A DNA stretch of 13,903 nt from Gaiellasilicea sp035525905 (GCA_035525905.1 DATLDK010000082.1:1-13903), one strand, 5' to 3'; counted from the stretch's first letter, positions 6,455 to 13,371 are shown. The notes: a model not told the origin generated them from the letters alone. Made by a program: numbers and translations.

Positions 6455-7267
6455 ATGCCGAGCGTGCAGGTCGCGCGCAGCTCCCATGCGTTCGTATCGA
6501 CGGCCGCGGTCATCTACGCGGGCGTCTTCGCGACCTTTCTGCTCTTCGAGCGTCCCGGCCTCGGGATCGGGCACTTCTACTATCTGGCCATCGCGCTCGT
6601 CGCGCTCGCGCTCGGCCCGGTGTGGGGGGCCGCCGCCGGCGCCCTCGCGACCACGCTGTACGCGCTCGGCGTCTTCATCAACCACGCGGTGCCCACGAGC
6701 GAGATCTACACCTTCTCCACGCCGATCCGCCTGCTCAACTACGTCGCCATCGGCGCACTCCTCGGCTGGTTTGCGGCGCACTACCGGGCGGCGAACACGG
6801 AGCTGCAGATCCTCGCGCAGCGCGACCTCGTCACGGGGTTGCCGAACACACGCGCGTTCGAGCTCGCGATCGACCGGCGGCTCGAGGCGAAGCAGCCGTT
6901 CGCGCTCCTCGTGGGCGACCTCGACGCTCGCAGCTTCGACGAGGACCGCGACGAGGCGCTCCGGCGCATCTCCGAGGCGCTCACCAAGGCGCTGGGAGCG
7001 GACGCGGACGTCGCGCGCGTCGGCGGGGAGGAGTTTGCGGTGCTCGTGTCGTGCGAATCGGTCGAGCAGGCAGCGCAGCTGGCTGCGAGCCTCGAGCGCA
7101 ACCTCTGCGAGGGGGGCTCGCTCGTCACGTTCGGCTGGTCGGCCTACCCGCGGGAGGGCCAGAATGCGCTAACGCTCTATCGCGCCGCCGACGAGCGCCT
7201 CTATGCCCGCCGCGTCCTGCGCCAGCCGCGAATGAACTCCGAGCGCGCGCTCCAGCCGGTCTACTAG
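6455..7267 (+). CDS. Membrane GGDEF-family protein with shortened cyclase domain
   Basis: 270 residues. The N-terminal third is hydrophobic, with about four membrane segments (roughly 12-31, 40-58, 59-76 and 92-108). A GGDEF domain follows: RDLVTGLPNTRAF (123-135), GDLD (154-157) and GGEEF (190-194). The A-site motif itself is of the active type. However, the part between the metal-binding Asp and the next helix, normally FKxxNDxxGHxxGD, is reduced to RSFDEDRD, so the substrate-contacting Asn and the GH are gone. No RxxD inhibitory site precedes GGEEF. It is therefore either an inactive relative of diguanylate cyclases that binds nucleotide or a partner, or an altered enzyme. The frame is open back to 6335, inside the amidase gene; ATG 6455 is preferred because it begins just before the first helix and avoids that overlap. 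No ribosome site is visible. Confidence 0.82.
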   Translation: MPSVQVARSSHAFVSTAAVIYAGVFATFLLFERPGLGIGHFYYLAIALVALALGPVWGAAAGALATTLYALGVFINHAVPTSEIYTFSTPIRLLNYVAIGALLGWFAAHYRAANTELQILAQRDLVTGLPNTRAFELAIDRRLEAKQPFALLVGDLDARSFDEDRDEALRRISEALTKALGADADVARVGGEEFAVLVSCESVEQAAQLAASLERNLCEGGSLVTFGWSAYPREGQNALTLYRAADERLYARRVLRQPRMNSERALQPVY

Positions 7268-7271
7268 GCCT

Positions 7272-9638
7272 TCAGGCCGTCAGGACCCACACGAGCGTCG
7301 TTTCGACGACGCGAACGTCCGTCGACTCGAGCCTGATCGGGACCGTTTCGATCGCCTCCGCCTTGGCGGCGAACGACTCGTCGATCTGCGCGACTTCCTC
7401 CAGCAGCTCCTGCTCGAGGTCTTCCAGGTCGGTCTCGGCGAGGTCGACCTTCTCTTCGGCGCTCTGCTTGCGCTCGGCCGCGCGCGTCGACATCCCGCGG
7501 CGGGTGGCGGCGCCCCCGAGTGCGCGACCCGCCCGGGCGATCGTCCTCGTGTCGGCCTTGCCGCCGAGCAGCACTCCGACAACGCTGCCGATCCCGGAGA
7601 TCAGCTCAGTGCTGCGGCGTGAGCTCTTTTCGGTGTCTGCTTCCTCGACACGCCGCCGTGCGGTCTCGAGGGCACGCTCGAGCCGGTCGCGCTTCGACTC
7701 CAGGCGGTCGCGAATCTTCGCGGACTGGGCGTCGGCGGCCGCCTTGGCCGCTTCGTCGGCTCGAGCGGCGAACGCCTCCTTCGTCTCGCCCGGACGGGAG
7801 TACAGGTCGAGCTCCCGGTTGCGCAGGAGCTCCAGGGTCCGGGTGTCCGCCAGGCGACGCTGGATGGCGCGCGCGGCATCGCGGAAGAACGCCTCGTCCT
7901 CGAGCGGCACGGCCGGCAGGACGTACGCGCCGCGCGCGGGCGGCTCGGTGCGAAGGTCGCGGTCGTCGTAGTCCACCGCCGTCTCGCTGTCGAGCTCGAA
8001 TCCCTCGTCGAGCGGGCCGTACAGAGCCTCCCATTCCTGCGTCGTGTCCAGCTCGGCGGCGGCGTCGTCGAAGCGGAGGTTGACCCGGGCGGCGAGGAAC
8101 GCACGCTGACGGCTTCCGTTCGCGTCGGCGCCGACCTGGGCCGCCCAGGGCGCGGCCGGATCGAGCCAGCGGACAGCGACGCCGGCGGCGACCCCCGGCG
8201 GGACGGCGCTCTCGTCGTCGGCGAGAGGAGAGGGGCTTGGTGTTGAAACGACACTTGCTCCCTCGAGCGCCTGCGAGCCGGGCGGCTGAACCTTCTCGAT
8301 CTCCGCTTTCGTCAGCGGCCCGCGGAGGAACGACATCGCCCACCGCGTCGAGAACAACTCGGGCTCGTCTCGATGAGCGCTTTGGAGCAGGAACTGACGC
8401 TGCTCGAGCCCGCCGATCGCCTTGTCGAGCTTCCCCACGTCGACGCCACCGGCCGCCGAGCGCAGCCCCTCCAGCACGCGCTCCTTGTCGCGCTCGGTCT
8501 GAAGGCGACCCACGAACCAACTGCCCGCGTTCGCCATCGCCTTGTAGTCGAGGTCGATCGGGTTCTGCGTCGCGACCACCATGCCGACACCGAACGCGCG
8601 TGCCTGCTTGAGGATCGTCAGGATGGGCTTCTTGGACGGCGGGGCGGCCGTGGGCGGTGCGTAGCCGGAGATCTCGTCGAAGTAGACGAGTGCTCGCAGG
8701 TCGCTCGTGCCGGCGAGCCCTCGCATCCACGTGACGACGCGCGAGAGGACGAGGGTGACGACGAACTGGCGCTCCGGCTCGGAGAGGTGCGCGAGGTACA
8801 CGACCGCCGCCCGCGGCCGGCCGTCTCCGGCGGTCAAGAGCAGCTTCGGGTCGAGCGCGGGGCCGCGTCCCCACGCGGCGAAGGAGGGAGAGGCGAGCAG
8901 CGCGTTCAGGCGCACCGCGAGCTCACCTCGCTCCTTCGGCGGCAGGAAGACGTCGATGTCGAAGACGCCGAGCTTGCGCAGGGGCGGTGACTGGATCTGG
9001 GAGATCAGGGTGCCGAGGTCCAGATCTTGGCCCGCACGCCACGAGTGCTCCACCAGGTTCGCGAGCAGGACGTGCTCGCGGCTCGCGAGCGGGTCCGCGT
9101 CGACGCCGACGAGGCCGAGCAGGCTGGATACCGTTCCTTCGATCTCGTCGCGCAGCGCCTCTGCCTCGGTGTCCCACGAGAGCGTCGGCGCCTGGAGCGA
9201 GCCGATCATGTTCAGCGGCACTCCCGACTCGGACCCGGGCGTGTAGATGGTCACCTCGGCCGCGGCCCGGAGAGCCTCGATGCGCGCGGGCTCGATGCCG
9301 TGATCGGCCAGACCCTGTTTCCAGCGGGCGGCGGTCTGCTCGGCGTACACGTCGGGCGTCACGCCTGCGTCCTGCGCCGCGGACTCGTCGATCCAGGGCC
9401 GGAAGCTTGCGGCTGACAGGTCCGGGAAGGTCAGCGCCAGGTTCCCCATGTCGCCCTTGGGGTCGATGATCAGCGCGGGAATGCCGGCGAGGAGCGCCTC
9501 CTCCAGCAGCACGATTCCGAGGCCCGTCTTGCCGGAACCGGTCATGCCTACGATCACGGCGTGGGTGGTGAGGTCTCCCGGGTCGAGACGAAGCTCTCCA
9601 CCGTCGAGTCGCTTGCCGAGGTAGAAGCCGTCAGCCAC
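7272..9638 (-). CDS. HerA/DUF87-type ATP-binding protein with C-terminal coiled coil
   Basis: 788 residues of the HerA-FtsK P-loop ATPase superfamily. Walker A is GMTGSGKT (31-38), followed by ALIIDPKGDMGNL (55-67). Walker B is LVYFDE (317-322) and the sensor is VVATQNP (354-360). An arginine-rich GRLQTERDKERVL (377-389) may supply the finger residue. A proline/serine linker (about 450-480) leads to a second domain. Long charged helices follow (about 615-675 and 715-760), flanking a glycine-rich small-residue segment (LISGIGSVVGVLLGG, 679-693). Members of this family are ring ATPases that often move DNA, but the exact substrate of this subgroup is unknown to me. No NurA or other nuclease gene is adjacent. 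The GTG start is the only candidate, since an in-frame TAG lies just upstream. It is convergent with the GGEEF gene (4 bp between stops). Confidence 0.88.
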   Translation of the reverse strand: MADGFYLGKRLDGGELRLDPGDLTTHAVIVGMTGSGKTGLGIVLLEEALLAGIPALIIDPKGDMGNLALTFPDLSAASFRPWIDESAAQDAGVTPDVYAEQTAARWKQGLADHGIEPARIEALRAAAEVTIYTPGSESGVPLNMIGSLQAPTLSWDTEAEALRDEIEGTVSSLLGLVGVDADPLASREHVLLANLVEHSWRAGQDLDLGTLISQIQSPPLRKLGVFDIDVFLPPKERGELAVRLNALLASPSFAAWGRGPALDPKLLLTAGDGRPRAAVVYLAHLSEPERQFVVTLVLSRVVTWMRGLAGTSDLRALVYFDEISGYAPPTAAPPSKKPILTILKQARAFGVGMVVATQNPIDLDYKAMANAGSWFVGRLQTERDKERVLEGLRSAAGGVDVGKLDKAIGGLEQRQFLLQSAHRDEPELFSTRWAMSFLRGPLTKAEIEKVQPPGSQALEGASVVSTPSPSPLADDESAVPPGVAAGVAVRWLDPAAPWAAQVGADANGSRQRAFLAARVNLRFDDAAAELDTTQEWEALYGPLDEGFELDSETAVDYDDRDLRTEPPARGAYVLPAVPLEDEAFFRDAARAIQRRLADTRTLELLRNRELDLYSRPGETKEAFAARADEAAKAAADAQSAKIRDRLESKRDRLERALETARRRVEEADTEKSSRRSTELISGIGSVVGVLLGGKADTRTIARAGRALGGAATRRGMSTRAAERKQSAEEKVDLAETDLEDLEQELLEEVAQIDESFAAKAEAIETVPIRLESTDVRVVETTLVWVLTA

Positions 9639-9644
9639 GGCGGC

Positions 9645-9650
9645 AAGCTA
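9645..9650 (-). promoter_or_regulatory. -10-like hexamer 6 nt before the HerA-type start
   Basis: Minus-strand TAGCTT ends exactly 6 nt before the GTG at 9638, and no Shine-Dalgarno is present. This spacing would put the transcription start on the start codon, giving a leaderless message. The hexamer matches consensus at only three positions and no clear -35 is found, so the call rests on the repeated layout in this window. Confidence 0.35.
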
Positions 9651-9674
9651 CCCGTTCCCCCGGCGGGCTACGCC

Positions 9675-9702
9675 TTGAAGCTCGCGGTGGTAGGGCTAGA
9701 AT
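9675..9702 (+). promoter_or_regulatory. Promoter for the 54-residue membrane protein (leaderless)
   Basis: A -35 TTGAAG (9675-9680), a 16-nt spacer and a -10 TAGAAT (9697-9702, 5 of 6 consensus). Only six bases (GGACCG) separate the -10 from the ATG at 9709, so transcription should begin at or within a base or two of the start codon. This is the best housekeeping-type promoter in the window. Confidence 0.65.
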
Positions 9703-9708
9703 GGACCG

Positions 9709-9873
9709 ATGGCTCTGCTGCTCCGCGTGTGCTTCGCCCTTGCAGTCATGGTGGTCGTGGTCTGGCTGCTGCGACACGGCCTGCCGTTCGGCGCCTTGGC
9801 GGTCGTTCTGATCGCGGTCTGGCTCAGGCGTGCGGTCGAGTCCCGGCGCGAGATCGCCGTGCCGCGCTCCTAG
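9709..9873 (+). CDS. Small two-helix membrane protein (54 aa, hypothetical)
   Basis: ATG 9709 to TAG 9871-9873 gives 54 residues: MALLLRVCFALAVMVVVVWL, a short turn with RHGLPFG, a second hydrophobic stretch (about 28-39) and the basic end LRRAVESRREIAVPRS. The two helices (about 2-21 and 25-40) with a positively charged tail suggest an inner-membrane hairpin with its C-terminus in the cytoplasm. The case for a real gene is a strong promoter at the right place, coherent protein character and a tidy end. Its stop shares the self-complementary CTAG with the stop of corA on the other strand, a 4-base overlap. I do not recognise a family and assign no function. Low complexity of the hydrophobic residues will make homology searches weak. 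Confidence 0.68.
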   Translation: MALLLRVCFALAVMVVVVWLLRHGLPFGALAVVLIAVWLRRAVESRREIAVPRS

Positions 9874-10856
9874 ATCCAGCGCTTCCAGCGGAAGAAGCCG
9901 AGCAGTCCCGAGCCGACGGCGACCATCACCGCGACGACGATCCAGAACGCCGTCCCCGTCCCGTAGCCCGGAAAGTCGACGTTCATCCCGAAGACGCTCG
10001 CGAGTAGCGTCAGCGGCAGCAGGATGGCGCTGAACACGGTGAGCACGCGCAGGACGTCGTTCTGGCGGTGCGAGATCACCGATTCGTTGGTGGACTCGAG
10101 CCCCTCGACGACCTCCTTGTAGTTGTCCAGGAGGTCCCAGATCCGCTCGGCGCCGTCGACGATGTCGTCGAAGTAGAGATCCAGCTCCTCGGGAAGGAAG
10201 CGCTCGACACGGCGCTCGAGCAGGCGCAAGGTCGTGCGCTCGGGCTTGATGATCTTGCGGTAGGAAATGATCTCCTGCTTCACGTTCGAGAGGTCGCGCA
10301 CGACGTCCTCGGCGCGCCGCTCGAACATGTCGTCCTCGACCGAGTCGAGCTTGTGGCCGATCTTGTCGAGGATCGGGAAGCAGTAGTCGAAGAGATCGTC
10401 CAGCACTTCGTAGAGCAGGCGGCCGGACCCTTTCGCGAAGAGCTCCTCGCGCAGCTGCTCGTCCTCCTCGCAGCGGTGGAAGAGGCGGGTGACGGGAAGC
10501 AGCGGGACGTTCGGAAGGGTGACCACGTAGTCCTGCGCCAGGAAGACGTCGAGCTCCGCCGCGTTCAGCCGCTGGATCGCCTTGTCGTAGACGGGGAAGT
10601 GGAGAACGGCGAACAGGTACTCGGGGTACTCGTCGATCTTCGGCCGCTGGCGCCGCGAGAGGACGTCCTCGACGTCGAGCTCGTGCCAGCCGAAACGCTC
10701 CGCGAGCTCGTTCGCCGTGTCCGTGTCGGGACGGTCGAGGTGGACCCAGGTCAGCCCACCGGAGGTGAGCTCGAGAGGGCGACGCTCAGCGTCCGCGCCG
10801 GCCGGGACCGTGCGCGAGCCCGACCGCGTCCGCCGGATGCGGGGCAGGTTGGGCAT
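9870..10856 (-). CDS. corA: CorA-family magnesium/divalent cation transporter
   Basis: 328 residues with the CorA plan: a large N-terminal cytoplasmic domain (about 1-265) with the long helix leading to the pore, then two membrane helices (about 272-288 and 303-322) joined by a loop beginning with the signature GMN (290-292, here FGMNVDFPGYG). The C-terminus FFRWKRWI is basic and cytoplasmic, as in the family. It should form a pentameric channel for Mg2+ or other divalent ions such as Co2+. The ATG at 10856 is used; a GAGGA lies about 14 nt upstream, rather far. It follows the MFS gene on the same strand after 52 bp, but a -10-like TACAAT (10894-10899) suggests its own promoter. Its stop overlaps that of the small membrane protein. 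Confidence 0.93.
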   Translation of the reverse strand: MPNLPRIRRTRSGSRTVPAGADAERRPLELTSGGLTWVHLDRPDTDTANELAERFGWHELDVEDVLSRRQRPKIDEYPEYLFAVLHFPVYDKAIQRLNAAELDVFLAQDYVVTLPNVPLLPVTRLFHRCEEDEQLREELFAKGSGRLLYEVLDDLFDYCFPILDKIGHKLDSVEDDMFERRAEDVVRDLSNVKQEIISYRKIIKPERTTLRLLERRVERFLPEELDLYFDDIVDGAERIWDLLDNYKEVVEGLESTNESVISHRQNDVLRVLTVFSAILLPLTLLASVFGMNVDFPGYGTGTAFWIVVAVMVAVGSGLLGFFRWKRWI

Positions 10857-10893
10857 ACGTACTGAGCGGGTCCTCGAGCGTCGGCACGAGCCG

Positions 10894-10899
10894 ATTGTA
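10894..10899 (-). promoter_or_regulatory. -10 element of corA
   Basis: Minus-strand TACAAT (5 of 6 consensus bases) lies in the 52-bp gap between the MFS gene and corA. It predicts a start near 10887 and a leader of about 30 nt. No convincing -35 is seen; it would fall at the very end of the MFS gene. Confidence 0.4.
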
Positions 10900-10908
10900 G
10901 CCGGGCAG

Positions 10909-12183
10909 CTACTGAGGCGAGGCCGCGTCGACGATCGCCACGGGGGAACGTGCCGGCGTCGCCAGGAGGGGCGTCCGGCGCACGTTCTCCGGCAACCCTC
11001 GCTCCAAGGCGAGCGCCGCCGCGCCTGCGAGCAGGCAGCCGAGCGCGGCCGCGATCCAGAGACCGGTCGGGGAGGCGTCGAGCAGCGCAGCCCCTGCCGC
11101 CGGGCCGATCGTGAAGCCGACCTGCCAGGAGAGAGCCGAGGTCGCCATGTAGCGCCCGATCATGCTGTGGTCGGCGAGATCCGCCACGAGCGGCGCCTGC
11201 ACGGCGCCGTGGAGGCACTCGCCGGCTCCGAAGACCGCGATCGCGGCCCCGAGGAGAAGGAATGCGCCGCCACCGGAAAGCCAGAGCCCGCTCGCCGGGA
11301 CGAGCAGCCACGAGGCCGCCCAGACGACGCCGAGAAGCGCCAGGAAGACCATCCGGCGGTGGCCGCGGGCAAGCCGGGCCACGGGCAGCTGCAGCAGGAC
11401 GACCGCCAGCGTGTTGATGAAGAACAGCTGCCCGATCCGGCTCTCGCCGATTCCGGCCTCGTTCTTCGCGTAGGCAGGAAGCACCTCGAGCTGGGCCATC
11501 CCGGCCGCGATGAAGAGTGCGTTGAGCAGCATCAGGCCCATGAAGACGCGGTGGCGAAGCACGTCCAGATAGCTGCCCGACCGCTCCAAACGGGCCGCGG
11601 TGTGCCGCGGCTCCGGCACGAACACCCAGAGCACGGCCGCGTAGCCGAAGAACGTGAGGGCGTCGAGGAGAAACAGGGCGCGGAAGCTCTCGGCCGCGAT
11701 CAGGCCGCCCGCGAGCCCGCCGATGCCGATGCCGAGGTTCATCGTCACGCGCTGCATTGCGAAGACCGACGGCCGCTGCTCGCGTGTCGCGAGGCCCGAG
11801 AGAAGCGACGATTGCGACGGCCAGAACGCGCCGTTTCCGATCCCGACGACGGCCGCCGCCAGGAAGCCCTGCCAGGCGCTCTCGACGAACGCGTACCCGC
11901 CGATCCCGAGCAGCAGGAAGCCGAGCGCGATCGTGAGCATCCGCTTGCCACCGACCCGGTCGACCAGGGCTCCGGCAACGGGACCCGCGACGAGGCTGAC
12001 GGCGGCGTTCGTCGCCAGCACGAGACCGGCTGTGCCGAGATCGATGCCGCGCTCGTTGTGCAGGTAGATGAGCGTGAACGGAAGCACGAGCCCGTTTCCG
12101 AGTGCGTTGAGCAGACCACCCAGCTGCAGGGTTTGCACCGACCGCGGGAGCTTCGGGTTCAGGCTGCGCAGATAACCCTTCAC
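10909..12183 (-). CDS. MFS transporter
   Basis: 424 residues with roughly twelve hydrophobic segments in two halves, typical of major facilitator transporters. The loop between helices 2 and 3 has the family signature form GALVDRVGGKRML (about 72-84), matching GxxxDRxGxR. Other matches are GNGAFWPSQSSLLSGLA in the first half and the basic loop RLARGHRRM in the second. It resembles drug/proton antiporters, but the substrate cannot be read from sequence. The start is GTG at 12181-12183. The divergent aminotransferase starts 17 bp away, so both promoters must be compressed; minus-strand TACTGT (12190-12195) sits 6 nt before this GTG and no Shine-Dalgarno is present. Confidence 0.9.
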   Translation of the reverse strand: MKGYLRSLNPKLPRSVQTLQLGGLLNALGNGLVLPFTLIYLHNERGIDLGTAGLVLATNAAVSLVAGPVAGALVDRVGGKRMLTIALGFLLLGIGGYAFVESAWQGFLAAAVVGIGNGAFWPSQSSLLSGLATREQRPSVFAMQRVTMNLGIGIGGLAGGLIAAESFRALFLLDALTFFGYAAVLWVFVPEPRHTAARLERSGSYLDVLRHRVFMGLMLLNALFIAAGMAQLEVLPAYAKNEAGIGESRIGQLFFINTLAVVLLQLPVARLARGHRRMVFLALLGVVWAASWLLVPASGLWLSGGGAFLLLGAAIAVFGAGECLHGAVQAPLVADLADHSMIGRYMATSALSWQVGFTIGPAAGAALLDASPTGLWIAAALGCLLAGAAALALERGLPENVRRTPLLATPARSPVAIVDAASPQ

Positions 12184-12188
12184 CGTGG

Positions 12189-12195
12189 GACAGTA
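12189..12195. promoter_or_regulatory. Overlapping -10-like hexamers between MFS and aminotransferase starts
   Basis: The 17-bp gap (12184-12200) holds GACAGTA. On the plus strand, GACAGT ends 6 nt before the aminotransferase TTG. On the minus strand, TACTGT ends 6 nt before the MFS GTG. Both are weak matches, but the matching distances and the lack of room for leaders suggest two leaderless, mutually overlapping promoters whose -35 regions would lie inside the opposite gene. Confidence 0.3.
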
Positions 12196-12200
12196 GCGCC

Positions 12201-13229
12201 TTGGAATTCCTCCTCGATCCAGATGTCACGTTTCTCAATCACGGCAGCTACGGCGCGTGCCCAGCGCCTGTGTTCGCGCGCTACCAGCAGCTCCAGCGCG
12301 AGCTCGAGCGCAATCCCGTCGAATTCCTCGGGCGGCGCTTCGAAGAGCTCACGGGCGAGGCTCGGGCGGCGCTGGCGGCCTTCGTAGGGGCGCGGCCGGA
12401 CGATCTCGTCTTCGTGCCCAACGCGACCTCGGGCCTCAACGCCGTCATTCGTTCGTTGCGGCTCGCGCCGGGTGACGAGGTGCTGACGACGCGGCACGAG
12501 TACGGGGCGGTCGTGCGCACGTGGGAGTTCGCCGGCGCTCACCTCGTCTTTGTCGAGCCGCAGGAGCTGGCGGCCGCGATCGGGCCGCGGACGAAGGCTG
12601 TCTCGGTCAGCCACATCACCTCCCCGACCGCGCTCGTGCTGCCGGTGGAGGAGATTTGCGCCGCTGCGCGCGAGGCGGGAGTGCTCTCGATCGTGGACGG
12701 CGCTCATGCGCCGGGTCAGATCCCCCTCGACCTGGAGGCGCTCGGCGCGGACGTCTACGCGGGCAACTGCCACAAGTGGCTCTGCGCGCCGAAGGGCGCA
12801 GCGTTCCTCTGGGCGAGACCGGAGCACCAGCGCTGGATCGACCCGCTCGTCGTCTCGTGGGGTTACGGGGCCGAGACCAGTTTCGCCGAGCGACACGGGT
12901 GGCAGGGCACGCGCGACCCGGCGGCTCCCCTCGCCGTACCGGCGGCGATCGAGGCGCACGGAGCGCTCGACCTCGCCCGCTGCCGCCGTCTGGCGGCGTC
13001 ATTTCACGGTCGCCTGCCGCCGATCGGAGCGACGCCCGCGCCGCAGATGTGGGCGTCCGAAGTCGAGACGGCGGATGCCGATGCGCTCCAGCGCCGGCTC
13101 TTCGACGAGCACCGGATCGAGGTGGTCGTGCGCGAGTGGGAGGGGAGGAACCTGCTCCGCGTTTCGATCGCGCCCTACAACGACGCGGCGGACGTCGAGC
13201 GCCTGCTCGATGCTCTCAACTCGGACTGA
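12201..13229 (+). CDS. Class V aminotransferase (isopenicillin N epimerase-like), compact
   Basis: A 342-residue PLP enzyme of fold type I. The start FLLDPDVTFLNHGSYGACP (3-21) is typical of the isopenicillin N epimerase-like/NifS-like class V group. Cofactor features are NATSGLNAV (74-82), Asp166 and His169 in VDGAHAPG, and the Schiff-base Lys192 in GNCHKWLCAPKG. A substrate-side loop WQGTRDPAAPLAVP follows (234-247). Relatives often run to about 380-400 residues; the reduction seems to lie after residue 250, where the C-terminal small domain begins. Reaction and substrate cannot be fixed; epimerase, desulfurase/lyase or aminotransferase roles all occur. The start is TTG, supported by how exactly the family N-terminus begins there and by the 17-bp divergence from the MFS gene. 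Confidence 0.87.
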   Translation: MEFLLDPDVTFLNHGSYGACPAPVFARYQQLQRELERNPVEFLGRRFEELTGEARAALAAFVGARPDDLVFVPNATSGLNAVIRSLRLAPGDEVLTTRHEYGAVVRTWEFAGAHLVFVEPQELAAAIGPRTKAVSVSHITSPTALVLPVEEICAAAREAGVLSIVDGAHAPGQIPLDLEALGADVYAGNCHKWLCAPKGAAFLWARPEHQRWIDPLVVSWGYGAETSFAERHGWQGTRDPAAPLAVPAAIEAHGALDLARCRRLAASFHGRLPPIGATPAPQMWASEVETADADALQRRLFDEHRIEVVVREWEGRNLLRVSIAPYNDAADVERLLDALNSD

Positions 13230-13252
13230 ACGCGGGCCGCGCGTAAACCGTT

Positions 13253-13349
13253 CATCGGGTCGACAGGCTCCCAGCCGGCAACGCGGACGAGCGCGTCGGC
13301 GCGGCGGCGGTATTCCTCCGCGAACGGCGGCCCGGCGATAGACCCTCAT
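13253..13349 (-). pseudogene. Remnant of a MRVYLAGP-type (nucleoside 2-deoxyribosyltransferase-like) gene
   Basis: On the minus strand, ATG at 13347-13349 gives MRVY. After four bases (CGCC) the frame shifts and continues GPPFAEEYRRRADALVRV then AGWEPVDPM, ending near 13253. Joined, this reads like the N-terminus of Rossmann-like nucleoside 2-deoxyribosyltransferase or DUF4406 proteins, which begin MRVYLAGP and continue through a helix to a strand ending in a proline. Restoring two bases (CTCGCC for CGCC) would give MRVYLAGPPF exactly. In the shifted frame 24 of 27 third positions are G or C, as in real genes here. No family-like sequence follows VDPM, and the convergent aminotransferase ends 23 bp further on, so only about 32 codons remain. 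I infer a frameshifted, truncated relic; function is lost. Confidence 0.55.
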
Positions 13350-13357
13350 CGCTCGCC

Positions 13358-13363
13358 TAGAGT
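13358..13363 (+). promoter_or_regulatory. -10 element of queF
   Basis: TAGAGT (4 of 6 consensus) ends 8 nt before the queF ATG at 13372, so the message would be leaderless or nearly so. The -35 region is weak. No Shine-Dalgarno is present. No preQ1-riboswitch-like leader could fit if this is the promoter. Confidence 0.4.
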
Positions 13364-13371
13364 ATGAAGCG

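Noticed and set aside
7606..8874. Same-strand open frame of 422 codons within the HerA-like gene
   Set aside because: Arginine-rich translation in the +1 frame of a well-supported ATPase gene; a shadow.
7272..9638. HerA-like ATPase as part of an antiviral defence system with the patatin and GGEEF proteins
   Set aside because: No adjacent nuclease, Sir2 or cyclic-nucleotide synthase of a known defence type was seen. The genes are on different strands with no shared operon, and the GGEEF protein seems to lack substrate residues.
10717..12387. Open frame of 556 codons on the plus strand opposite the MFS gene
   Set aside because: The translation is highly charged low-complexity sequence, and the minus strand encodes a clear transporter; it also runs through the start of two other genes.
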